DNA from: Botryococcus braunii | Taxonomy: Eukaryota; Chlorophyta; Trebouxiophyceae | Assembly: GCA_002005505.1 (NCBI GenBank) | Contig: KV908682.1 | Location: 20,172 to 84,171 of the forward strand | Length of the DNA: 64,000 nucleotides | Direction of reading: 5' to 3' | Shown here: positions 50,752-60,727 of the stretch, in pieces | Layout: each line of letters begins with the position of its first letter | Position numbering within the stretch: position 1 is the first letter of the stretch | Position numbers and translations under genes: made by a program | The notes under the pieces: generated by a model | What the model was told of the DNA's origin: nothing | Database searches by the model: none | Seen by the model: the letters and a program-made list of their open reading frames with translations, nothing else

Positions 50752-53700
50752 TTAGATTGATGCTCGGATGCGCTGACGTGTTGCATATTTCTCGTTGAGA
50801 TATCCATGATAGCAGAATGACCCAAGTTGTGACGGCGGCATGCGGCACACCTGATCCTTGGTCATTGACCCCGGAATAAGTTCTTGTACTTCGCCCTTGC
50901 TGCAAGGTACTTTGTAGGTGTTGTTGTCGGTTGCTGCGTGTTGGGGAGGTGATTCAGAATGCACCGCATTTGCGGCATCACCGTTGTTGATCAGGGACCC
51001 TTGGTCCATGAGTATAGTTGCGCAGGGCTGAATTGCTCGTGCCGCGGCTCCTTGCTTACGTATTCCTTCCAAATCCAAACTCCGACATGCCAACATGATA
51101 CTGCTTTGGCTGAAGTCCTTTAGAGCAGGCTTCTTATCATGCATGGTCTTCCTTCGTAGGGAGGTTGCATCCTTTAGCATTCTACCGGTGGTGATATAAG
51201 CTACTTTAAACCTTTTCAATGCGGGCAATACTATTCCTTTTCTAAATATTTCAACAAGTCTTGTGGGAATTCCAAACACTCTAGGTAAAACACTACAACA
51301 ATTGTGCGTCCAGCCTAAAGAAGGCATGGCACTCCCAGTACTATCATGTGGGGCACTTTTAAAGTGAACTGGTTCTAACATAGAACACATTACTTTTGCT
51401 GACGCGAACAGTGGGCTGAAGTGGTCTGAGTCTTTTATGTTGCATGAGTTCGCTGGGGCAACGCACAAGCGAGGGCTCGTGGGGGTACTTAATACATTGT
51501 GACTACGGTCAATCTGAGGCTTCTGCGTACTATTTACTGCGTGTTGAAGGTGATCCGGGGAATGCGCATCCCGGGGTTGCGTCGGTAGACGTAAATTAAC
51601 TACTTCTGATTGTATTGCGGCAGACTTAGGCTGCATGGGGACTCCCGTTAGACTGTTGTCATGGTGTACCACTGCTTCTGCAGGGACAGCGATAAGGTGC
51701 GGCAAACCGGGGTCTATCCTATGATGAATTAAAGTAGTACGTTGCTGCGTATTGCCAGGGGAAAACACATCCCTGCACTCCATGACAAGTCCAAGGGCGC
51801 GCTCGCGCTCCTCGGGTAAAATTTTGGTCCCCAGGGGAACCTCTTCCGGCTCAAGGTGGTATGTATCTTCTTCAATTATTTGGATGTCTGGCAGTTTCTG
51901 TAGGACGTGGTCTTCTGTCAAGTTGGGAGCAGGCGTCTTCACAATCATCACCGGCCAACGGGTAGGCCCCACACGCATGCGAGAAAAGCTTGGGGATCGT
52001 CCCGGGGCTGTAAACAGTTGCACTCCTAGAGGATATTGTCGAACGATTTGGAATTTCTCCGTTACTATCGGAAACCATGTGGCTTCAGGCCACCATGGTA
52101 AAACAAGGACGGCTGACGTTGTGGTTGGGCTGCTGTCATAACATGTGATGCAGTGCTGCACAATCTCCATGGCTTTTGAAAAAGGTGGGTTGCAGTAAAT
52201 GTTCTTGTGGGTCCAATCTTGCTTCAAACAGTCTTGCTGGGGTGTCCAAAAGTGAGGCAATTGAGAGTTGCGGCCTTCCTGATCGCAGCAAGCGTCAAGA
52301 TCAAATTGGCCGAACTGCTCCTCAATGTCTTTGAATATATTCTTTTCTAGCATCCAATCTTCGGTGTTACTCGTTGAAGGCGGCGAGAGAGATGGTCCCT
52401 CTGCAAGGGTGATGTCAGCGGTGGTGGAATTTAAAAAGTCTACTTGCATTGCTTGTGGCTCCTCAATAAGGTCAGGGTATTCTTCAACAGATGATGAACT
52501 GGCAGTCTCTCCACTACTGACTTCTTCTTCGCTTGTATCCTCGGGCGCGGAGGTGTCAGAGGCGCTCTCGTCAAAATAAATTACTTCCGGCAGTGCTGGT
52601 ACCTCCGGTACCTCCGGGTCTCCCAGGTTCTCAACGGGAGCCCGCATGACACAATAACGATTAAAAGTCTTATCAGATGGCAATACTGTTATAGGGACTT
52701 TCCCAATGAGGTTAGGGTCTATTTTATATGACATTTCTGACTTTGCAAAGCTGATATCTGCGTGGGCTTGCGTGAGCCAATCGGTACCCAGCAGTACATC
52801 GTAGTTCGTCGCTCCACTTACAAAAACGTCAATTGGGAATATCAATCCATCAACACCTACTGGTAGCTTTCTAATTATGCCCCAAGGGGCAGACATGTTG
52901 CCATCAGCACATGAGTACTTAAGTCTACAAGGCTCGATCTGGTTAAGCATGCCCAATTGTCTAGCTGCAGATTGAGATATCATGGTATTTGTTGCTCCAG
53001 TGTCGATAATTCCTTCCTCAAAAATAGTATTGTTAAGAATAATAGGGACTATGGCTACAGTGGTGCTGATCGGGTTGCGTTGCAGATGCTGTTGGACTCG
53101 CGGCGCCTCGGGCGTATCGCTGGCTGAGGGGCTCTCGGAAGTGTCACTAGAGATTACTACAAGCTCTGCCTCCGCAGCTCTTGGCGGGGTTGAAGTGGTT
53201 TGCTTGCTTCGCTGGAATTGTTGGCGGGACGCATGTAGCTCTTGGATGGATCTTTGAAATTCCTCCTCACTAATATGATTCAAGTAGGATTGTACTGTCA
53301 GCTTCATAGGTAGCCCTTTAATTTGTTGGATTGGCTCGCTAGAAGAGGCTGGCACAACTGGGGGTCTTCGGTACGCCGGCCGGGGAGGATCTGGAAGTGG
53401 TGGCAGTCCCCCTAAGTCGACTTGCGGGCGCGGCGCAGGTGCCCTCCTAGGAAAAGCAGGTACTGGGGCTGGCGTAGGTGGTGCAGCAGCTGAAGGATTA
53501 TTTACTGGTGCTGAAGGTCCATTAGGCCCTGAGGTAGCTGGCCTATTTGAAGATCTGGGGTCCACAGTGGTGTTTTGCACATTATTAGGCCGGCGGCGTA
53601 GCAGTGGCTGGTCCAATTCAGGTGGATTTTCGGCTGGTCTTTTGGTGGCGTAGACGGGGAACGGGTCAGTAAACCCATCATACATCATCCTTACTTGGGG

Positions 53701-54603
53701 CTGTTCTTCTTCGGCTGGGTCCTTATGAAACTGAGTAAAATTAGCGGCGGGCATGGGCCTCTGTAACTCTGCAATTTGGATTCTGAGTCTCTCCATTTCT
53801 CTGGTAAGCGTATCTATATCGGTTGTGGGTGGCGGAAGAGGTGCCTCCCTAAGTGGATTAGCTGGTGCAATCTGTCTTGGCGGTGCTGCTGGTTGCGGCT
53901 GATTACGCCTTTCGGGGAAATCTCGCTGACGCGGCCAGTTTCTATTTTCTCTGTTATCTCTGTTGTTCTCCCTTTGATTTTGCTGCTGCGGCGCGCGTGG
54001 CGCTCGCTGATCCACATTGTCAATCGGGCGGCGAGTCCAAGGCTCACTTCTCTCGCGTGCTGGTACTTCTGTGTTTTGATTAACGTACATACCTCCTAAT
54101 GGTGCATGCCCAAAGGTCTGTTCATAGTTTGCAGCCAAACGTATTATGTCGGCTAACGCTCCATTGCCGGGGTAGGTCATCTGTACTCGCTCCCTAAGAT
54201 GGGGCACTAAGCCTTTCACAAATAACTGGGTCACCATCCTGGGTGGCAGAGAGTTCTGCAAATAACCCACTAATTTCCTGTATCTGTCAGCGTAGCTGCG
54301 AACGGTCTCATTTGACAATTGTGCACATGTGTCTAACTTTAACATAAGGGTGTCTTCATCAAGGCCAAATCGTTCAAGGAAGGCCTCTTTACAGTCATCC
54401 CAGTCATGTATATCATCTTGATTTGCGCGGAACCATGTGTAAGCCTCCTCGCGCATGGCATGCTTAACAAAACGTAAAACCCGATCACCCACTACTTGGT
54501 TGATCTCAATAAAAAGTTCGAAAGACTCTAACCACTGAAAAGGGTCCTCTGTAGGCTTTCCATAGAAAAATTCCAAACGTACTGGGGCTTGTATGTCTGC
54601 CAT
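50752..54603 (-). CDS. Element E polyprotein: Gag, aspartic protease, Dam-like adenine methyltransferase
   Basis: A 1283-codon ORF starting MADIQAPVRLEFFYGKP. Residues ~10-165 match the Retrotrans_gag pattern (EDPFQWLESFELF, AYTWFRANQDD, FVKGLVPHLRERV), followed by an Arg/Gln/Asn-rich nucleocapsid-like part and a Pro-rich linker. DTG at 534-536 (GIIDTGATNTMIS) with DVLLGTDWL is the protease. Residues ~745-890 resemble phage Dam-type N6-adenine methyltransferases: FGQFDLDACCD, HFWTPQQDCLKQDW, YCNPPF (NPPF at 805-808) and AVLVLPWW. A gypsy-like linker before RT (CRDVFSP, HHRIDPGLP) follows near 950-970, but RT is absent. The last ~300 codons stay open with no recognised domain. Activity is unproven; the fold is inferred from motifs. 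Confidence 0.85.
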   Translation of the reverse strand: MADIQAPVRLEFFYGKPTEDPFQWLESFELFIEINQVVGDRVLRFVKHAMREEAYTWFRANQDDIHDWDDCKEAFLERFGLDEDTLMLKLDTCAQLSNETVRSYADRYRKLVGYLQNSLPPRMVTQLFVKGLVPHLRERVQMTYPGNGALADIIRLAANYEQTFGHAPLGGMYVNQNTEVPARERSEPWTRRPIDNVDQRAPRAPQQQNQRENNRDNRENRNWPRQRDFPERRNQPQPAAPPRQIAPANPLREAPLPPPTTDIDTLTREMERLRIQIAELQRPMPAANFTQFHKDPAEEEQPQVRMMYDGFTDPFPVYATKRPAENPPELDQPLLRRRPNNVQNTTVDPRSSNRPATSGPNGPSAPVNNPSAAAPPTPAPVPAFPRRAPAPRPQVDLGGLPPLPDPPRPAYRRPPVVPASSSEPIQQIKGLPMKLTVQSYLNHISEEEFQRSIQELHASRQQFQRSKQTTSTPPRAAEAELVVISSDTSESPSASDTPEAPRVQQHLQRNPISTTVAIVPIILNNTIFEEGIIDTGATNTMISQSAARQLGMLNQIEPCRLKYSCADGNMSAPWGIIRKLPVGVDGLIFPIDVFVSGATNYDVLLGTDWLTQAHADISFAKSEMSYKIDPNLIGKVPITVLPSDKTFNRYCVMRAPVENLGDPEVPEVPALPEVIYFDESASDTSAPEDTSEEEVSSGETASSSSVEEYPDLIEEPQAMQVDFLNSTTADITLAEGPSLSPPSTSNTEDWMLEKNIFKDIEEQFGQFDLDACCDQEGRNSQLPHFWTPQQDCLKQDWTHKNIYCNPPFSKAMEIVQHCITCYDSSPTTTSAVLVLPWWPEATWFPIVTEKFQIVRQYPLGVQLFTAPGRSPSFSRMRVGPTRWPVMIVKTPAPNLTEDHVLQKLPDIQIIEEDTYHLEPEEVPLGTKILPEERERALGLVMECRDVFSPGNTQQRTTLIHHRIDPGLPHLIAVPAEAVVHHDNSLTGVPMQPKSAAIQSEVVNLRLPTQPRDAHSPDHLQHAVNSTQKPQIDRSHNVLSTPTSPRLCVAPANSCNIKDSDHFSPLFASAKVMCSMLEPVHFKSAPHDSTGSAMPSLGWTHNCCSVLPRVFGIPTRLVEIFRKGIVLPALKRFKVAYITTGRMLKDATSLRRKTMHDKKPALKDFSQSSIMLACRSLDLEGIRKQGAAARAIQPCATILMDQGSLINNGDAANAVHSESPPQHAATDNNTYKVPCSKGEVQELIPGSMTKDQVCRMPPSQLGSFCYHGYLNEKYATRQRIRASI

Positions 54604-56505
54604 GATAATTGTTCAATCAAACAAGGTCTTATGCTCTAGATTGCCTAACACACTATTAGAGATTACGCTCGAGTGTTCACAATACTAGTTAATGTCAGAT
54701 AATGTATATACTGCTATATACTTAAATGCTGATTCTGCCTATTATAGCTGGCTGTAGCAAACGGAGTGTAATCAGACCCCTCCTAAAGGGGCATCTCACT
54801 AACTCTGATAATGGAGTTGCAGATAAGTCTTCCTTCAAATCAGGGTACTCTGAAGCTTCTTAATAATTTTAATTCTCCAACAAACGATAAAACAAACTAT
54901 AAGAATTTCAGGATTTGCAGAAGCTCGAGTCTCAATTCAGCTAGTTACGCCAACCTCGGACCTTCAACTCATAAATGCAAACAGTGCAGATGAACTCTGG
55001 AAGTACTTTTCATGTGAAATCAGACCTCTCTTCTACAGAGGAGATCGAAATATTATGTATTTCCACAGATGCGTATCACGAAACCGCGATCTTTGATGTT
55101 GCTGAAATTTCGAAAAAGAAACAAATATGCAAACGCAATTCCAAAAGTATAGTCTTTACTATTTCTCAAATGTATTCAAACAGAAAACAAGTGCTCAAAG
55201 CTATCAAATTGTCTCAACTTCTGCAGTACAATGATGGGGTAAAATTTTTCTTTCCTTTCCTTTCCCTTCCCACGTGCCTACATACGCCCCGTACCCTAGG
55301 CAGCTAGTAATCAACCTGAGATTGATATATTTAGTATTAAGAGTGAAGCTTATCCTAACTAAATCCACATTCGCCCCGCCCTTTACCCCCTTCGGCACGT
55401 GCACGGATCCGCTCGCCAGCCCCACCCTACTTCCACTGCTCGCGGCTCGTGGACCTCCCAGTCCCACGCAGACCGCTGACCAGGAGCTCTGTCCGGTGCA
55501 GGTGTGGGCCCTATTGAATTTTCGTCGTCTCTCGTAACCTCGACTCAGATTGTTTATGCTGCTGTGACTGGCGAGCGAGGACATGCTGGCATGGTCCGCA
55601 ACACCAAACCTCCACATTGAATCAGCGCGCCTGCCTCAGTTTTTTCCTCATTTTTGGGGTTTTTTACATCATACTTATTTCTGGGATTCTGTACGGGTAC
55701 TGCGATGGGATTTCGGGTGGTATATGGGGACCATCGGTGGTCCATTGGCAGATCCTGATTCGCACACTTACTCACCACCCACAATCATTAATCCTTTCTG
55801 GTTTATAATGAGCAGCATCTGTTTAGCCGTCTTTTGACGGTGCTTTTACTGGTTGTCCTCCTTGGTAGCACCTCTCACATAGCCACTAGTTGTTTTCAAT
55901 CTGCTGCGCAACGCGTGGACTTGCTATGCATAATCACTTGCAGCCATATCACTATGCACTGTTTATATGACCCCATCACACCACAGCCCACTGTATGCAT
56001 GTACACGGACCTTCTGGGGTATGATGCTGGCCACATCTGCCAGCTGGGGTCCCACCCAAACTTTCAGTTACAGGTACGGGAACTAATGGTATGCACATTG
56101 GTCTGTCTGTGCTTTTCTTAAGGGCTTGGTTATGCTGGGTGGAGGCTACGGCACTTCGTGTATGTATGGGGGCCACGGGGAGTAGTGGTGGTGCTTACAT
56201 AATCTCATCTCAGCGTGTGCCGGGTCATGCACACTTTCACTTTTTCTAATGATGGGGTGCTTCAAACTGAACTTTCCTAATATATGGTTTCGCTGCAAAC
56301 GGTCGTTTCTGATGTCTTTGCTGTCGTTCCTGCGACACACGGAATGTAATCAAGCCCCTCCTAAAGTTGTATACCCAGTTCTATAAGCGGACAAAGCTCA
56401 ACTGATTCCAAATACGGTACTCACGTGGTGCTATAAACACGGCAAATCTGCGCAGAAGGCCAGATTCGGAGAGCTCAGGCGCTGACTAATTCAACGCGCT
56501 AAAAC
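54604..56505 (-). other. Element E 5' leader
   Basis: About 1.9 kb between the 5' LTR/PBS and gag. Short frames occur on both strands without recognised domains. Two similar ~28-bp stretches (about 54761 and 56336, both with TGTAATCA followed by CCCCTCCTAAAG) lie 1.57 kb apart and may mark a duplication or internal insertion. Confidence 0.5.
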
Positions 56506-56523
56506 TCCCTGGACGAATCGCCA
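56506..56523 (-). promoter_or_regulatory. Element E candidate primer-binding site
   Basis: On the minus strand TGGCGATTCGTCCAGGGAG directly follows the 5' LTR. It begins with TGG, as expected for complementarity to a tRNA 3' CCA. I cannot name the tRNA. Confidence 0.6.
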
Positions 56524-58027
56524 TATAGGGTACCCGATACCCAAGGTAGACAATTTTTTTTCTGATTGAAATCGGAGATTATGCAACTACGGTTAGTAAT
56601 AGCTGGGCTGCGGCTTCTGTATCAAGGTAAATTATGCGGATGGCCACTCAAGGATTCGGCCTTGAGACCTGGATTACCGGAATACTGGATTACTGGTACT
56701 TACGAATCGTAAGTTACGATAGGGCCAATCGAGTGCTGGAGGTTACAATCGGAGACTGCTGCGGTTCAAGTCTCGGATGTTTTAGTCGGGGATCTGTAGT
56801 CGGGGTCACCGGCTTACGGCCTATCGCAGGCCGGACTATCGGACTTTGGGGTTGACGTCTGGAGTATGAGTTCAACTGATGTGATAGGTCGTGCGTTTCA
56901 CTTCCAAGGGTACTAAATGGAATTATTATTACTCTGTTATTAGGTTTTGTAGCTCCCTTTTAGGATTCGGGCTGGTCCACGTTCGGTGTTGTTGCGGCTT
57001 GGATGGAGCGGACTGGAAAGCACCTTGCGGCACTGGTAAACGGAATTATGAATGATGTTATAGTGATCAAATGATTATCGAAAGTATTACGTCGGGTCAA
57101 ATTGTTGTATCTCTATGGATAACGTGCGGTTATATCTCTGATCAAAACTTAAGTTCAACCACATAGAGTATTATCGTTCGGAAACTATCAGGGTTTGGGT
57201 ATTATTTAGTAAGACAATACTGATAATCTGACACTTAGGGGTGTTGCTTCACGAATGCGACAAGTCAGGTCGAGTGAATCGAGTACGATGATGCAAGTAG
57301 GCAAACAGACAGGCACATTAACGCAGGCGAGACGGACGTGGCTGGTAGGAATCTTGGGGTTCAACTTGTGCTTACAAAGAGACTTGCGACAGAGGTTTCC
57401 CTCTCCTAACACCTAGCACAGCGTGGTTTAGAGGACGGCTGGACGCCCTTATATAGTCGTCCCCGAACTTACGCGGAGATTCTGGAAGATTCTGGACCCT
57501 TCTAACCGAAAGGTCCAGAAGGACTTAGAACCTTCTGGAGGAATCCAAAGAAGCTCTTACAATCAGCCACGCACTTCCAATGCATGACAAACTGACACGT
57601 ATACGAAATCTAGAGAGTTCTAGACTGATGGAGAAAGTTCTGGACACGAAGTTCACAATGAAGAGACGCTAAACATTACACGTCACCCCTGTTCTAGAAA
57701 GTACGAGCTGATTCCTGAAACATCAAGGAACTGTTTAGCAGCTGCTTATGAACTGCACATTAAAACTGGCCTTCAACGTACGGGCCAACAACGTGTCAAA
57801 CAACAAATTTCCCTCTAAGTCCCACTCCAGACCAACACGTGCGGGGCTGGGACTTAAAAGGGCACAAGATTGAGGGTTTTATCAAGCAGTACAAAATCCT
57901 CTCGAGCCGCGCAAGTCCCGACTCGAGGGCGCAGTCTTCCCGGTCTTCAGGGCACCCGGAAAGGACATATTCTGTTCGAAATCCATAATGGCTACTTAGT
58001 ATAACAGGCACTTGCTATATCGTCACA
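56524..58027 (-). repeat. Element E 5' LTR
   Basis: 1504 bp, the counterpart of 48747-50250 with scattered substitutions. Its TATA box (plus-strand CTTATATAG at about 57448) and heat-shock-like motifs from 57480 are conserved. Confidence 0.93.
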
Positions 58028-58579
58028 TGCATCCAAGATTTCTGCCTCTGACCAACGTGTGCCATCCTGTCGTATGATGGCCTTGACGTGATCAATCCAA
58101 AATGTAATGGCACTGCCCTTGACGAGTGCGGGAAGACGCTCTGATAACATCTTCCTTCGAGTAGACTTTTCTTGCGGAGTCGGGACGTTGCTGGCTGGCA
58201 TAGATCTCTGATTTCTGACGGCTGCCGTGACTGCCGATGTAATCTGAGTCGTCATCTCACTATCCTTTAAGTTCAAAGACTTGTGTATGGCCCTAACAAG
58301 ACCCTTCATCATGTGAACAGCTTCATTGCCAACGTCTATCCCACCCCTAAGCGAATGTGCAAAACGCTGGGCTTCTGCCTGACCACATCCTCTTTCGATG
58401 TTCTGTAACATGGCTGGAATTAACGCAGCTAACTCAGGCTCATCCTGAATGATTTGCAAAGACTGGTTAATAGGTGGTGGTTCGGGTGTACCTAATACGA
58501 TAGGTGGTTGTCGGGAACGACGTCTGGGTGGACTAAATTCCTCCGTAACCTCAACATCACAAAAAGGATCAGCTTCCAT
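58028..58579 (-). pseudogene. Element A gag N-terminus
   Basis: Starts MEADPFCDVEV at 58579, 18 nt after the candidate PBS. It aligns with the start of B gag (RRKMLSERLPALVKG against LRRVVSDRLPPLIRG). This piece has no stop codon. Element E cuts it after EAEILDA, and it continues in frame at 48733 when E and one TGCA copy are removed. Confidence 0.88.
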
Positions 58580-60727
58580 ACCTCGACGCCAATGTGTTAT
58601 ACGTGTATAGACGGCTAACACACTTCCAGTGGTGGGCTCGAAAACTCTTCGCTAAGGCGATGCCGGACTTCCCGGTTGTCCCCTCAAATCAAGCTCTACC
58701 ACACTCGATTCCTCCTGTGACAATGACACGTGTTCTCTCACAAATAAAACGCTCAGGTGTAACAATGTTCTGTCTTACGAATCCTCAGTCTGCGTGAACG
58801 ACGATCACTCGGGTACTCGACTTATCGGTGCAAAGCTGCCTTTCCTATGCCTTATGTTGCCTGCAATCCAGTCAATCAATCCTCCTGGCTTTCAGCAAAT
58901 GTTAAAAATGTGAGGTGGAACACGGCCTAACCGGGAGATCAAGTGCTTAGGCGGCATGCCTGAACGTTCGGAAAATGAACATAGATTTGCATAATAATTC
59001 ACTGTCCTACTAGAACACACTTTATCGACCTCTACCTCAAGGACTTATGTGCCACTGTTCGGATGTAAAATTAAAGAGCGCGAAGCTTCCTCGGCCACGC
59101 AAGCTTACTCACACCGGAAGAGATAACTGGACTCAAAATATGACGCGAGGCAACACAGGGTTTCAGAATATGGCAGTCTAATCCCCAACAAACTCAAAAA
59201 GCGACCCAAATATCTCAGCCGAAGCACAACAAGACGAAGACAGCAGACCTCGGAAACTCCGAGAAGAGTCTCACGAGGTGGAATTCAAAAAGAAAACACA
59301 CAACCACAGTTGATGAATGCGTAGGTATTTTAAATGGGAAATCCTTATCACACTTAACTCGAGCGCGAGGCACTCCTGGAACGTGGCGCCTAACACGATC
59401 TAAACACGTTGGCGTCCGAAACAGGCAGATCCCCTCACGATATCAACGGGAAAATGAGATAATGGCCTTTGATGGGAATATATATAAAATTTGAGTGTAA
59501 TAACTCAAGCACACAGGTACCTATCCAAAAGTGTGACACTCCCCTGGTGGGCGTCCCCTACGCAGGATCTACGCTATCACAGGCTCCCCATGGCAAATGT
59601 GAGGCTCTCTTGGCTCTCACTTCCTAGGCTTACCTCCTGTATATCGCTGGTGCTGGCTGTCGGCTTGTCGACTAAGGGATGCAACGAATCCCGCCTCTGC
59701 CACCTAACGGAAGGAAAGGATACGATAAACAAAGGGACTGTTCCTATTGCGCATTCACAGTCAAAGCTGCTTCAAGGCAGATAGATAACGTCTGTATCCA
59801 CGGTAATGCAGGAAACAGTTAGAAAAGTATCCCAGGCATCAAGAATACAGCAGACGGCGTGTAGCTGTAACTGAGCGGAAGAGATTTGGATGAGACAGTG
59901 AGACAGTTCGTGGTGTGCACGGAAAGAGTGTTACATGATTGATTCACAGGCTCGCCCTTAATCCCATCCAGGGTCGGATGTACACCGTACTGCCACGGAC
60001 GTATAGTCGGGCAACCGAGCGACTACCTGAGCGAGGTTGTACCGTGAATCTAGATCACATGGCAAGTCATAGAGCAATGCCAAGGACCATACTAGAGCAT
60101 TATACCCCAGGAAATGCTACATGCCCTCCCCCTTGGCATAAGCTATGAGATGGTGTTTATTGCAATGGGGCCACAAACGTAAGACAGGGGTATCACGAAC
60201 CCTGCTTACTGTAACTATAGATAATCACACCTCCTATAGTTACCAAATCAGCAAGTCAGAGGATGAAGTCCACAAAGCAAGTTAGCACGACACAGACGAG
60301 GGACTCATCTGCTCAATGCTCGAATACCTTAACATTCTAAGGACTATCGTCTGCAAGGCGGATCCTCTAACTTAGGGGACGAACTCTCTAGACAGCACTC
60401 ACACCAGTGATGAAACAATTAGGTTGAGTCATTAGACTAGCACTTGTCCAAACCTTAGGTCCAGTTACCCTGCACTGCAGTGTAACCTTCGCTTGAGGTG
60501 GCTTTCCAGCACAGGCATAAGGCATATTGTCTAGAGCAGCAAGCCATACACAGCTAACTACCACATAGTGTATCTCATGGGTAAGATACTAAAGCAAGTC
60601 ATGCAGACACGGAACTACAATTTGCAGCTACACTGCCACAGCAAGTGCATCACAAAATGGAGCCGTGGGTCAAGGAAAACATAACCCATGCAAAGCATAT
60701 AAATAAGAGACATGCATGCAACCCAAT
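58580..60727. other. Element A 5' LTR region and unassigned DNA
   Basis: No gene recognised. The segment next to 58597 should be the 5' LTR of A, but I could not align it convincingly with DNA beyond 16724, apart from a shared 19-mer (15728 and 59842, AAGAATACAGCAGACGGCG). The part near 60.6 kb may be the 3' LTR of element F. Confidence 0.4.

Larger units (their letters stand above)
48734..58027 (-). mobile_element. LTR element E: gag-protease-methyltransferase, no RT
   Basis: A 9.3-kb element with ~1504-bp LTRs (48747-50250, 56524-58027), inserted in A gag with TGCA duplications (48730-48733, 58028-58031). The LTRs differ at about 19 positions by eye (~1.3%). The only long ORF is 50752-54603. 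No RT, RNase H or integrase is present anywhere between the LTRs, so it is non-autonomous. The 3' LTR has 13 extra bases (48734-48746) not present next to the 5' LTR. Confidence 0.93.
16724..58597 (-). mobile_element. Gypsy element A, decayed and triply interrupted
   Basis: Collinear fragments of one Ty3/gypsy gag-pol on the minus strand run from gag (58579) to integrase (16724). They are split by insertions E (48734-58027), X/B (34681-45658) and C plus D (20187-34527). At each junction the A protein resumes exactly after one target-site duplication is removed. Excising the inserts leaves about 7.3 kb, close to the 7.5 kb gag-pol of related element B. Multiple stops and frameshifts make it a pseudogene. 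LTR boundaries are unclear. The 5' LTR probably ends near 58597, where a candidate PBS (TTGGCGTCGAGG) begins. Confidence 0.9.

Noticed and set aside
55204..56340. ORFs of 60-137 codons in the E leader
   Set aside because: Overlapping on both strands with no recognised motif or continuity with gag.
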